From assembly GCA_965660325.1 (NCBI GenBank), contig CBFHZL010000044.1, positions 1 through 19,529 of the forward strand: DNA of 19,529 nt, read 5' to 3'. Under the pieces are notes generated by a model. The model had not been told where the DNA came from and searched no databases. It was given only the letters and a program-made list of their open reading frames with translations. Position 1 is the first letter of the stretch. The number at the start of each line of letters is the position of its first letter. This document shows positions 1-7,778 of this stretch, in pieces. Source of the stretch: Acidiluteibacter sp965660325 (lineage in GTDB: Bacteria > Bacteroidota > Bacteroidia > Flavobacteriales_E > Vicingaceae). A program made the translations under genes and the position numbers.

Positions 1-108
1 CGTCACGACCCGTGCGTAGTTCCAAGAGCAGTGCCTATTGTAAAAGCAATGGCTGCAATGGTGTTATTGGATCAATATTTAAGAAATAAATCAGCAAAAA
101 TAGATTAA
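1..108 (+). CDS. aroC: Chorismate synthase, C-terminal fragment
   Basis: Only the last 35 codons and the stop lie in the window; the rest is upstream. The fragment begins RHDPCVVPRAVPIVKAMAAM, the C-terminal signature of chorismate synthase, which converts 5-enolpyruvylshikimate-3-phosphate to chorismate in the cytoplasm using reduced FMN. The tail ends in a short basic stretch, usual for the family. The next gene starts 7 bases after the stop, so read-through transcription into the symporter is likely. The identification rests on this conserved tail alone. Confidence 0.88.
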   Translation, partial: RHDPCVVPRAVPIVKAMAAMVLLDQYLRNKSAKID

Positions 109-115
109 CAGAACG

Positions 116-1417
116 ATGAAGAAATTAGCACTGCATTGGCAGATTTTAATAGGAATGTTTTTAGGAATTATCTACGGACTCTTGGCATCTAATGCAGGAC
201 TAGCTTCCTTCACTTCTGATTGGATAGCACCATTTGGTAAAATATTTATCAATATGTTGAAGATGATAGCTGTTCCGTTGGTGCTCATCTCTTTAATAAA
301 TGGTGTTTCAGGATTGAAAGACATTTCGCAGTTGTCATCGATGGGTGGTAAAACGATTGGGATTTACCTTGTGACAACTGTAATGGCGGTTTCAATAGGT
401 CTTCTGGCGGTAAATCTTATCCAACCTGGGAAATCGTTCTCTAAAGAAACGAGGGATCAAATGGTGGTGGAAAACCAGCAAAAGACCAGTCAAGTGGAGG
501 AGCGAGCTAATGCGCAAAAGGAAAGCGGCCCGTTACAATTTTTAGTAGACATGGTGCCATCCAATATTTTTGATTCAGCGAGTGACAATGGTAACATGTT
601 ACAAGTGATCTTTTTTGCTTTACTGTTTGGAATTGCCCTTATCATGGTTCCGGACCCGTCAAAAGTGGAAGGGATTAAAAACTTCTTTGATGGGGCAAAT
701 GAGGTAATTTTAAAAATGGTTGACATCATTATGTTATATGCTCCGATTGGTGTATTTGCTCTTCTTGGCAACATTATGGTAGATCTTGCAGGTGATAATC
801 CTGCGGCAGCTGTCGAAATTCTTAAAGGTCTCGCAGTATATTCTATTACAGTTATACTCGGGTTGGCCATTATGGTTTTTGCAATGTATCCCTTATTTTT
901 AAAGTTTTACGCTAAGTTTTCTTACAAGAAGTTTTTTCAAGGCTTAGCGCCAGCGCAGCTGTTGGCATTTTCAACAAGTTCTAGTGCTGCCACTTTACCA
1001 TTGACCATGGAACGATGCGAGGAAAAGTTGGGAGTATCTAAGAAGGTGGCTTCATTTGTATTGCCACTCGGAGCTACGATTAATATGGATGGCACCTCTT
1101 GTTATCAGGCTATTGCTGCTGTTTTTATTGCTCAAGTTTATGGCATGGATTTGGGACTTTCTGCGCAACTGACCATTGTGCTAACAGCTACTTTAGCTTC
1201 TATAGGTTCCGCAGCAGTTCCGGGTGCCGGAATTATTATGTTGGCTATTGTTTTAGGTGCTGTGGGTGTACCTTTGGAAGGAATAAGCCTTATTTTTGCT
1301 GTAGACCGTCCATTGGACATGTGTCGTACAGTCGTAAATGTTACGGGTGATGCTACTGTTGCCACCATAGTTGCTCATACTGAAGGGGAACTAATTCCTC
1401 ACCCCGTTGAGCGATAA
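116..1417 (+). CDS. Dicarboxylate/amino acid:cation symporter (DAACS/SDF family)
   Basis: A 433-residue inner-membrane secondary transporter with multiple hydrophobic segments, the normal length for the GltP/GltPh/DctA family, which imports glutamate, aspartate or C4-dicarboxylates with H+ or Na+. Visible signatures are the Ser-rich re-entrant loop TSSSAATLP (residues 287-295), the cation-site NMDGT (323-327), the second hairpin VPGAG, and the last transmembrane helix with D397, D401, R404, T405, N408 and D412. R404 aligns with the GltPh arginine that binds the substrate side-chain carboxylate, so an acidic substrate is favoured over a neutral one; this is inferred from remembered family numbering. 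The extended hydrophilic loop at about 105-138 is Lys/Glu/Gln-rich. The start is 7 bases after aroC and the AsmA-like gene follows after 32 bases, suggesting one transcript. The exact substrate cannot be read from sequence. Confidence 0.93.
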   Translation: MKKLALHWQILIGMFLGIIYGLLASNAGLASFTSDWIAPFGKIFINMLKMIAVPLVLISLINGVSGLKDISQLSSMGGKTIGIYLVTTVMAVSIGLLAVNLIQPGKSFSKETRDQMVVENQQKTSQVEERANAQKESGPLQFLVDMVPSNIFDSASDNGNMLQVIFFALLFGIALIMVPDPSKVEGIKNFFDGANEVILKMVDIIMLYAPIGVFALLGNIMVDLAGDNPAAAVEILKGLAVYSITVILGLAIMVFAMYPLFLKFYAKFSYKKFFQGLAPAQLLAFSTSSSAATLPLTMERCEEKLGVSKKVASFVLPLGATINMDGTSCYQAIAAVFIAQVYGMDLGLSAQLTIVLTATLASIGSAAVPGAGIIMLAIVLGAVGVPLEGISLIFAVDRPLDMCRTVVNVTGDATVATIVAHTEGELIPHPVER

Positions 1418-1449
1418 TAAGATAATATAAATGACCTAAAAACCGTAAT

Positions 1450-4206
1450 ATGAAAAAAATACTGAAAGTTTTACTCGTGCTGATTGTGCTAATTTTAGCA
1501 GCGGTAATCGTGCTGCCGATAATTTACAAGGATGACATTATTAAAATGGCCAAAGATGCAGCCAATGAGAATCTGAATGCAAAAGTTGATTTTGGTGAAT
1601 TTGACTTGAGTTTGATTAAAAGCTTCCCCAATTTTTACTTTTCTATCGAAGATATTAAAGTATCAGGGATTGATGAATTTGAAGGGGTTGAACTAGCGAA
1701 TATTCGAGAATTGGCCCTTACGGTGGATGTGATGTCGATTATCAATGGAGAGGCTATCGCTGTAAATAAGATTCTCATAGATGAAGCGAATTTAACAGCT
1801 AAAATTTTAGCGGACGGAAAAGCCAATTGGGACATTGTGAAAGTCGACTCTGCTGCTACTGAAGAGGCAAAGGAGGAAATAGAAGAGATAGAAAAAGAGG
1901 CAGAAGAAGCTACTAGTGAAGCAGAAGGTGAAGGTTTTAAATTGGCCTTGAAAGAGCTTAAAATTGCCAACTCAAACATTATTTACGATGATGCGACTTT
2001 CCCGATGGTGGCTTCATTGATGGGAATCAATTGGTCAATGGGTGGCGATTTAACTGCTGCTGTAACCACTATTACATTAGATGGGCTGATTGATGAAGTT
2101 ACCATTGACTATGATGGAATAAGATATATCAAAGAGGCGGCTTTTAAGACAAACTTGGCAGTTGAAGCAGATCTAGATCAATCGAAATATACCATCAATA
2201 AAGGGGTGGTAGCCTTAAATGCATTAGAGTTAGAAGCCAAAGGGTGGCTAGAAATGTTAGCAGATGAAAGCCAAGAGATGGACTTAAATTTCGCTCTTAC
2301 GCAAACCGATATGCGTACCATCCTTTCGTTGATTCCTGCTGCATTCGCTAAAGATATGGAAGGAATGCAAACAAGTGGTGAAGTAGCGCTGACTGCATTT
2401 GTAAAAGGGAATTACTTGGGAGAATCTTACCCTGCATTTGGTATGAATCTTTTGATGAAAGATGGACAGTTTTCATATATTGATTTGCCCGAGTCTATTG
2501 ATGACATTCAGGTAAATGCTAATGTAGAAAGTGCCGGTGGAGATTTGGATAATACAGTAATAGATGTGAAGCAGTTTCACTTTAAAATGGCCAAGAATCC
2601 ATTTGATTTAATGGCAACTGTCAAGAACCCTATGACGGATCCTTTAATTAAAGCTAATGCGAAAGGGAAAATTGTGTTGGATAATATTAAAGATATGATT
2701 CCTTTGGAAGAAGGGGAGCGAATGGCAGGAGTTATTGACATGGATATTCGAATTGACGGGCGAATGTCAACTTTAGAGAAAGAGGATTACGAGAATTTTG
2801 ATGCAGAAGGTTTTATAGATGTTAATCATTTTGTTTACGAGACGGTAGCAACCGATTATCCGATTGAAGTTAACACAGGAAGGTTGTCATTTAACCCTAG
2901 AACAGCTGAGTTAACTGATCTTAATATGAAATTGGGCGTTTCGGATATTGCTATGGAAGGTGAGCTAAGCAACTTTGTTGGATACGCTTTAGCAGATAAT
3001 CAAACCCTGAAAGGAAAACTAAGTGTTACTTCTTCTAAATTAGATATCAATGAATTAATGGCAGAAGAATCAACGGAATCAACAGAAGAAGTTACTGAGG
3101 AGCCTACACCCTCAGAAGATTCAGAGACGACGGAAACAACTAAAGAATCGACGGAAGCGATGGAGGTCGTTTTAGTGCCGAAGTTTATTGATTTTGTGAT
3201 GGAAATGAACGTTGGAGAAATAATTTACGACGATATAGACATGACTAATATAGCAGGTAGCATGATCGTTAAAGAGGAAAAGTTATCATTTGATAACCTT
3301 TTTATGAATTTGCTTGATGGTTCTGTTACAATGGATGGTTTTTATGAAACTACCGATTCGCTTAGGCCTACATTTGATATTGATTTTGGTATTGATAAAA
3401 TGGACCTGAATAAAACGGCCGTAACGTTTAATACAGTAGAAAAACTGATGCCAATCGCAAAAAAGGCTACTGGTAAGTTTTCTTGTGAACTAGCACTTCG
3501 AGGCAATATGGACTCGACAATGGAACCTATTCTGGATGAAATAAACGGAAAAGGGGTTTTATCTACAGATAATGTAGAATTGAATGATGTGAAAGCGATG
3601 TCTAAAATTGCCGATGTACTGAAGAATGATAAGCTTAGAAAACTTAAACTTGAGGACGTAAACGCTTCCTTTGCCATTATTAATGGCAAGGTTTACGTGG
3701 AGCCATTTGATGTAAAAATGGATAATAGTAAAGTAACTATTTCAGGAACGAACTCATTGGATCAAACAATAGATTATACATTGGCATTTCAAATACCTAG
3801 AGACCAACTAGGAGGCGAAGCAAATAAAGCCATTGATGGTTTACTGTCTCAAGCGAATAAAAATGGCTTAGGAGTTAGTATGAGTGATGTTATCAATGTT
3901 GATGTTAAGGTAGTCGGGCAAATGGATGATCCTAAAATCACGACTGACTTTAAGAAAGCTGCGGGAAATGCTGTAAAAGAAGTAAAGCAACAAATTAAAG
4001 ATGAGATTAATAAAGAGCTGGATAAGCAAAAAGAAGAGTTAAAACGAAAGGCTCAGGAAGAAGCTGACCGTTTGAAAAAAGAGGCGGAAGCAAAAGCAAA
4101 AGAAGAAGCAGACAAGCTGAAGAAAGAGTTAGAAGAGAAAGGTAAAAAAGAGCTAGATAAGTTGAAAGACGAAGCTAAGGACAAGCTTAAAGGACTTTTC
4201 AAATAA
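1450..4206 (+). CDS. AsmA-like envelope protein with C-terminal coiled coil
   Basis: A 918-residue protein with a short basic N-terminus and one transmembrane anchor (residues about 5-26), then a long beta-rich region typical of AsmA-like proteins, including the early 'VDFGEFDLSLIKSFPNFYF' region. AsmA/TamB/YhdP relatives form hydrophobic-grooved bridges that move phospholipids between inner and outer membranes, so an envelope lipid-homeostasis role is inferred. Two acidic low-complexity linkers interrupt the beta region, at about 136-160 and 538-575. The last 80 residues (about 836-918) are an almost uninterrupted Lys/Glu/Ala helix, probably a coiled coil, ending LKGLFK. It lies 32 bases after the symporter and 34 bases before the PorE-like gene, with no hairpin or promoter seen between them. 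Family assignment is fairly firm; the specific function is not known. Confidence 0.82.
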   Translation: MKKILKVLLVLIVLILAAVIVLPIIYKDDIIKMAKDAANENLNAKVDFGEFDLSLIKSFPNFYFSIEDIKVSGIDEFEGVELANIRELALTVDVMSIINGEAIAVNKILIDEANLTAKILADGKANWDIVKVDSAATEEAKEEIEEIEKEAEEATSEAEGEGFKLALKELKIANSNIIYDDATFPMVASLMGINWSMGGDLTAAVTTITLDGLIDEVTIDYDGIRYIKEAAFKTNLAVEADLDQSKYTINKGVVALNALELEAKGWLEMLADESQEMDLNFALTQTDMRTILSLIPAAFAKDMEGMQTSGEVALTAFVKGNYLGESYPAFGMNLLMKDGQFSYIDLPESIDDIQVNANVESAGGDLDNTVIDVKQFHFKMAKNPFDLMATVKNPMTDPLIKANAKGKIVLDNIKDMIPLEEGERMAGVIDMDIRIDGRMSTLEKEDYENFDAEGFIDVNHFVYETVATDYPIEVNTGRLSFNPRTAELTDLNMKLGVSDIAMEGELSNFVGYALADNQTLKGKLSVTSSKLDINELMAEESTESTEEVTEEPTPSEDSETTETTKESTEAMEVVLVPKFIDFVMEMNVGEIIYDDIDMTNIAGSMIVKEEKLSFDNLFMNLLDGSVTMDGFYETTDSLRPTFDIDFGIDKMDLNKTAVTFNTVEKLMPIAKKATGKFSCELALRGNMDSTMEPILDEINGKGVLSTDNVELNDVKAMSKIADVLKNDKLRKLKLEDVNASFAIINGKVYVEPFDVKMDNSKVTISGTNSLDQTIDYTLAFQIPRDQLGGEANKAIDGLLSQANKNGLGVSMSDVINVDVKVVGQMDDPKITTDFKKAAGNAVKEVKQQIKDEINKELDKQKEELKRKAQEEADRLKKEAEAKAKEEADKLKKELEEKGKKELDKLKDEAKDKLKGLFK

Positions 4207-4240
4207 TAATTTAACCATAAACTAGTATACACTCGATTAA

Positions 4241-6250
4241 ATGACTCGATACCAAATTAATTCGAAAGCAAGAGTTGCTTTCTTTTCACTTCTATTACTC
4301 GGAAGCGTTTCCTTTAGTTCAAAAGCTCAGGAGAGCGGATGTACAGAGCCTAATAAAAAAGCAAAAAAGCTTTTTGACAAAGCAGCACAAGTTAGGTTTA
4401 AAGGGGGGGATGCTTATGGGGATTTAGTCGAGGCCACTAAAATCGATCCTGATTTCGTAGCTGCACTTTTTGTACTCGCTGATTTGAACCAGCAAAAGTA
4501 TAAGAATAATCCTATTCGCTACGAATCAAATGGAGGAAGAGCTGTAGGTTATTGGGAGAAGATTGTTGCTTCTTGTTCTGCTTATCGGAACTTTGAGGTG
4601 GTATTTCTGCTAGCAGAGCATCATTATCTTAGAAAGCAATACGACCAAGCTCACCCATTACTATCCCAGTATGTGAATAATGCTAATCCTAATAAACGAA
4701 ATGAGTTACCGAAAGCACAAAAATGGTTAGATGGTATTAATTCATATCAGTCATTGATGAAGAACCCTGTTCCTTTTAAACCTCAAAAATTGAAAGGTCC
4801 TGCAACTAGTGATGATGAATATTTGCCCATGTTATCTCCAGATAACCGCTATTTGTTTTTTACGAGAAAAACGGAAGTAAATAACCGTGATAATGCCTTT
4901 GGACCTAAGGTTCGTGAGTTTTTGTCACAGGCTTCGCAAATGTCTTTAGATTCGTTTAGTAGAGGTATCCCAATGCCAGAACCATTTAATCAAGGCGAGT
5001 ATCAAGGAGGGAATTGTATTTCTGTGGATAACAAAATGATGTTTGTTACGGTCGTTTCCATGGAGAACATACAAGGCAGAGGGTTTGCAAATGCTGACAT
5101 TTACTTCACAGAGTTAATCGATGGTGCTTGGACTGACCTAAAAAGTATTGGTGCTCATATTAATGGACGAACAACGTGGGAAGGTCAGCCGAGTATCTCA
5201 TCTGACAATCAAACGTTATACTTCGCAAGTGCACGAGGAGAAGATAATTTTGGTGGTATGGATTTGTATAAAGTGGAGCGTAAGTCTGATGGGTCATGGT
5301 CAAATCCAATCAACTTAGGAGAAAACATAAATACAAATGGGAATGATAAGTCACCTTTTGTTCATTCAGATTCGTATACCTTGTATTTCTCTTCAGATGG
5401 CCATATTGGCGTTGGTGGGTATGATATATATTATGCTCGAATTGATAATGATAGAACTTTTAAAGCTCCTAAAAATTTAGGTTACCCTATTAATACAGAG
5501 AAGGACGAGCATGGATTTATTGTAAGTACAGATGGGCGATTCGGATACTTCTCTTCAAATATGAGCGGAGAAGGGTTAGATATTTATTCTTTTGAGCTTT
5601 ACAAAGAAGCCCGTCCTGAAAAAGTTGTGTTTTTACGTGGAAAAATTGAAAGTAAAGATCCAGATGCTGCAAAAGGAATGACCATCGAATTGAAAAATAC
5701 AACAACAAATGAGGTAACCAAAGGAGTTGTGGATGAATCGAGTGGGGAGTATGTGGCTGTAATTAAGGCAACTGAAAAAGAACCCGTAATGATGATGGCT
5801 AAGAAAGATGGATACGCTTTTACCTCCCAATATATTGATGCAGATAAAGATGTTGTTGGTCGGCCACTCAAAGTTAAGCCTTTAGAAGTAAATCCTATAC
5901 AAGCAGGGCAGACTTACCGGATCAATGATATAACTTTTGAGACTAACTCTGCTGCTCTTTCTAGTAAGGTAATGACAATTTTAGATGAATTTATTGAATT
6001 TTTAAACTCTAACCCTTCTGTTAAAGTGATGATTCAAGGGCACACAGATAGCAGAGGTGATGCAAATGAAAACCTCACCTTATCATCAAACAGAGCTAAA
6101 GCAGTAAATGACTATTTGTTGTTGGAAGGTATTTCACCAACGCGTTTGAAGTTTAAAGGTTTTGGAGCTAGTAAACCATTGGCGACCAATTCAACAGAAG
6201 AGGGAAGGGCTAAAAATAGAAGAACTGAGTTTGTAATAGAATCTAACTAA
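4241..6250 (+). CDS. PorE-like TPR / beta-propeller / OmpA_C protein
   Basis: A 669-residue exported protein with a hydrophobic signal peptide ending near SSKAQ. In order it shows a TPR-like helical region (about 35-165), a PD40/WD40-like beta-propeller (about 175-455) with repeated blades such as SPDNRYLFFTRK, SISSDNQTLYFASARG and STDGRFGYFSSN, a carboxypeptidase-regulatory-like domain (about 463-545), and an OmpA C-terminal domain (561-669). The OmpA domain keeps the peptidoglycan-binding HTDSRG (from H601), D607 and R618. This order and length match PorE of Porphyromonas gingivalis, a T9SS component thought to tie the machinery to peptidoglycan. The T9SS role is inferred from architecture. 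Bacteroidota encode other PD40-OmpA proteins, so paralogy is possible. No lipobox is seen, unlike PorE. It follows the AsmA-like gene by 34 bases. Confidence 0.78.
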   Translation: MTRYQINSKARVAFFSLLLLGSVSFSSKAQESGCTEPNKKAKKLFDKAAQVRFKGGDAYGDLVEATKIDPDFVAALFVLADLNQQKYKNNPIRYESNGGRAVGYWEKIVASCSAYRNFEVVFLLAEHHYLRKQYDQAHPLLSQYVNNANPNKRNELPKAQKWLDGINSYQSLMKNPVPFKPQKLKGPATSDDEYLPMLSPDNRYLFFTRKTEVNNRDNAFGPKVREFLSQASQMSLDSFSRGIPMPEPFNQGEYQGGNCISVDNKMMFVTVVSMENIQGRGFANADIYFTELIDGAWTDLKSIGAHINGRTTWEGQPSISSDNQTLYFASARGEDNFGGMDLYKVERKSDGSWSNPINLGENINTNGNDKSPFVHSDSYTLYFSSDGHIGVGGYDIYYARIDNDRTFKAPKNLGYPINTEKDEHGFIVSTDGRFGYFSSNMSGEGLDIYSFELYKEARPEKVVFLRGKIESKDPDAAKGMTIELKNTTTNEVTKGVVDESSGEYVAVIKATEKEPVMMMAKKDGYAFTSQYIDADKDVVGRPLKVKPLEVNPIQAGQTYRINDITFETNSAALSSKVMTILDEFIEFLNSNPSVKVMIQGHTDSRGDANENLTLSSNRAKAVNDYLLLEGISPTRLKFKGFGASKPLATNSTEEGRAKNRRTEFVIESN

Positions 6251-6259
6251 TCAAAATGG

Positions 6260-6267
6260 TATATTTG
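6260..6267 (+). promoter_or_regulatory. -7 box for the DUF4920-like lipoprotein gene
   Basis: TATATTTG is an exact match to the Bacteroidota primary-sigma -7 consensus TAnnTTTG and lies 9 bases after the stop of the PorE-like gene and 22 bases before the next ATG. The nearest TTG upstream (6231-6233) is 26 bases away, longer than the usual spacing, so the -33 element is poor. No terminator hairpin separates the two genes, so read-through may also occur. Confidence 0.55.
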
Positions 6268-6289
6268 CCATAAATTAATTAAACAAAAG

Positions 6290-6802
6290 ATGAAAAAAGT
6301 ATATTTTGCAATGATTAGTGCAGCAGTTTTAATGGCTTGCTCACAACCTGAAAAAACAGAAGAAGTAGCTGTAGTAGAAGAAACAGTAGAAACGGTTGAG
6401 GATACAACAGCAGAGACCAATATTTTCGGAGAAGCAATTACAGCTGATGGAGCGATATCAGTAGATGATTTATTGGCTATGATGGTTGATGCAGATTCTG
6501 TAAACGCTAAAGTTATGGCAACTGCTACTGATGTTTGCGCAAAAAAAGGATGTTGGATGAAAGTAGCATTAAAGGATAGCACCGAAATGAGAATTACGTT
6601 TAAAGACTATGGATTCTTTGTTCCTAAAGATATTGCCGGAAAGAAAGTTGTTTTTGAAGGATACGCTAAAAAAGACATTACTTCAGTGGATGATTTAAGA
6701 CACTTTGCAGAAGATGCGGGTAAATCTCCTGAAGAAATTGCTGCAATTACTGAAGATGAAGAGGCTATTGTTTTTGAAGCAACAGGAGTGATGATCAACT
6801 AA
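6290..6802 (+). CDS. DUF4920-like lipoprotein
   Basis: A 170-residue lipoprotein. The signal peptide ends in a lipobox with C17 (VLMACSQ), followed by an acidic Glu/Val/Thr linker (about 20-45) and then a compact domain. That domain carries VCAKKGCWMKV (C83, C88, W89), a pattern I recall from the Bacteroidota DUF4920 family, then ITFKDYGFFVPKDIAGKKVVFEGYAKK, which looks like an OB-fold-type beta region. No biochemical role is established for this family to my knowledge; the paired cysteines could be a disulfide, metal or redox site, but that is speculation. It has its own -7 box and ends 20 bases before a bidirectional terminator, so it may be monocistronic. The family name is from memory; lipoprotein status is well supported. 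Confidence 0.75.
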   Translation: MKKVYFAMISAAVLMACSQPEKTEEVAVVEETVETVEDTTAETNIFGEAITADGAISVDDLLAMMVDADSVNAKVMATATDVCAKKGCWMKVALKDSTEMRITFKDYGFFVPKDIAGKKVVFEGYAKKDITSVDDLRHFAEDAGKSPEEIAAITEDEEAIVFEATGVMIN

Positions 6803-6822
6803 ATTCTCCAAAAAAATAAAAT

Positions 6823-6858
6823 AAAAAAATCCGATTGAATGTTCAATCGGATTTTTTT
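6823..6858. terminator. Bidirectional intrinsic terminator
   Basis: A perfect inverted repeat, TCCGATTGAA (6830-6839) and TTCAATCGGA (6842-6851), is flanked by seven A on the left and seven T on the right. It therefore works as a hairpin plus U-tract on both strands, closing the DUF4920-like gene from the left and the THX gene from the right. Confidence 0.92.
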
Positions 6859-6876
6859 ATGCTTAAAAATGTACGA

Positions 6877-7191
6877 TTAAGCCTTGTCGTCACTTGCTTT
6901 TTTTGCTGTGGTTTTCTTTGCAGCTGGAGCCTTCTTAGCCGTTGTTGTTTTCTTCTTAGCCGTTGTAGTAGTTGTCTTCTTTGCTGCTGTTGATTTTGTA
7001 GTAGTAGTTTTTGCAGCGGCTTTTTTCTTTGGTGCTGCTTTTTTTACCGGCTTTTCCTCTGTGGTAGCAGCGGCTTTGGCTTTTTTAGGTTTACTCGGAG
7101 CTACAAAACTGATTTTCTTTTTCTGTCTGCTTACTCCTGAAGAGCCACGTGAAATTTTTCCTTTTTTTGTTTTAATGTCTCCTTTTCCCAT
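6877..7191 (-). CDS. 30S ribosomal protein THX with histone-H1-like tail
   Basis: A 104-residue, very basic protein. Residues 1-26 read MGKGDIKTKKGKISRGSSGV followed by SRQKKK, closely resembling Thermus ribosomal protein THX (MGKGD..T..GKI.RG..G..RP.KK), a small peptide that sits in a cavity of the 30S subunit head. Residues 27-104 are an Ala/Lys/Thr low-complexity tail with repeated AAKKTT, TTAKK and PKK elements, like histone H1/Hc1 tails, ending in ASDDKA. The body thus points to the ribosome while the tail could bind nucleic acid. THX proteins are normally much shorter. The start is fixed by the conserved MGKGD. A -33/-7 promoter about 130 bases upstream and the bidirectional terminator downstream make it monocistronic. 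An alternative name would be histone-like protein, based on the tail alone. Confidence 0.8.
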   Translation of the reverse strand: MGKGDIKTKKGKISRGSSGVSRQKKKISFVAPSKPKKAKAAATTEEKPVKKAAPKKKAAAKTTTTKSTAAKKTTTTTAKKKTTTAKKAPAAKKTTAKKASDDKA

Positions 7192-7318
7192 AAATACTAA
7201 ATTATTTAATCGTTAGTGATGTGTTAAAATTCATCGTTGATCGACTTAAATTTAATTACATATTCAATAAATATAATCGATATACGATAAGCAAATAGTT
7301 AATTAATTAGTTGAAAAA

Positions 7319-7348
7319 CAAATATAAAAAAAAACAACAGATGACAAA
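7319..7348 (-). promoter_or_regulatory. Promoter of the THX gene
   Basis: On the minus strand, TTTG (7345-7348) and TATATTTG (7319-7326) are separated by 18 bases. This matches the Bacteroidota -33 TTG / -7 TAnnTTTG arrangement and its usual spacing. Transcription would start near 7312 and leave a leader of roughly 120 bases before the ATG at 7191, unusually long for a small ribosomal protein gene. Confidence 0.65.
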
Positions 7349-7365
7349 ACTTAAAAAAATACAAT

Positions 7366-7395
7366 AAAAAAGCCTCTTAGCTTTTGCTAAGAGGC
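7366..7395 (-). terminator. Intrinsic terminator of HU gene
   Basis: The perfect 10-base inverted repeat GCCTCTTAGC (7372-7381) / GCTAAGAGGC (7386-7395) with a 4-base loop is followed on the minus strand by a run of six T (A at 7366-7371). It lies 22 bases past the HU stop codon and separates HU from the THX promoter. Confidence 0.92.
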
Positions 7396-7417
7396 TCTAA
7401 TCAAAAAGATAAATATC

Positions 7418-7690
7418 TTATTGTACGTTTGAAGTTAATTCGCTACCCGCTTTAAACTTAACAACGTTTTTTGCAGCAATATCAATTTCTTTTCCTGTTT
7501 GTGGGTTTCTACCTTTTCTTGCAGCTCTTTCAGATACTGAGAAAGTACCAAAACCTACTAACGCAATTTTATCACTTTTCTTTAATGCGCTACCTGTAAC
7601 ATTGATAAATGCATCTAAAGCTCTTTTTGCATCAGCTTTTGATAAGTTAGACTGATCTGCCATTGCGTCGATTAATTCTGTTTTGTTCAT
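7418..7690 (-). CDS. HU family DNA-binding protein
   Basis: A 90-residue nucleoid protein, the standard HU length: two N-terminal helices (MNKTELIDAMADQSNLSKAD), the core GFGTFSVSERAARKGRNP, and the DNA-intercalating beta-arm RNPQTGKEIDI, ending with KFKAGSELTSNV. HU dimers bend and compact DNA non-specifically. The start MNKTELI was chosen over a longer in-frame ATG at 7771, because the extra 27 residues are non-conserved and the longer start lies upstream of the predicted transcription start. The gene has a clear promoter and an intrinsic terminator, so it is monocistronic. A tandem repeat just upstream of the promoter may be regulatory. Confidence 0.95.
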   Translation of the reverse strand: MNKTELIDAMADQSNLSKADAKRALDAFINVTGSALKKSDKIALVGFGTFSVSERAARKGRNPQTGKEIDIAAKNVVKFKAGSELTSNVQ

Positions 7691-7737
7691 TTTAGTTTGT
7701 TTTAAGTTATTAATAGTTTTATTGCTTTGAACACTTA

Positions 7738-7767
7738 CAAATATAGAGGAATTCTCAAGCGGAGCAA
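7738..7767 (-). promoter_or_regulatory. Promoter of the HU gene
   Basis: On the minus strand, TTG (7765-7767) and TATATTTG (7738-7745) are 19 bases apart, an exact fit to the Bacteroidota primary-sigma consensus. The predicted transcript starts near 7731, giving a leader of about 40 bases to the ATG at 7690. Its position inside the longer possible reading frame argues for the shorter HU start. Confidence 0.72.
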
Positions 7768-7778
7768 GCATTTCAGCG

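Noticed and set aside
490..870. Minus-strand open frame of 126 residues inside the symporter gene
   Set aside because: It lies wholly within a well-supported membrane-transporter gene and shows no recognisable domain; the same holds for the other antisense frames inside the AsmA-like, PorE-like, protease and tsaD genes.
6884..7216. A 110-residue plus-strand open frame rich in Phe, Val and Ala
   Set aside because: It is the complement of the THX gene; the Lys/Ala/Thr tail read backwards gives Phe/Val/Ala. No signal, family or start site supports it.
7691..7771. N-terminal extension of HU to an upstream in-frame ATG
   Set aside because: The added 27 residues do not look like HU and the extension crosses the HU -7 box, so a transcript from that promoter could not encode it.
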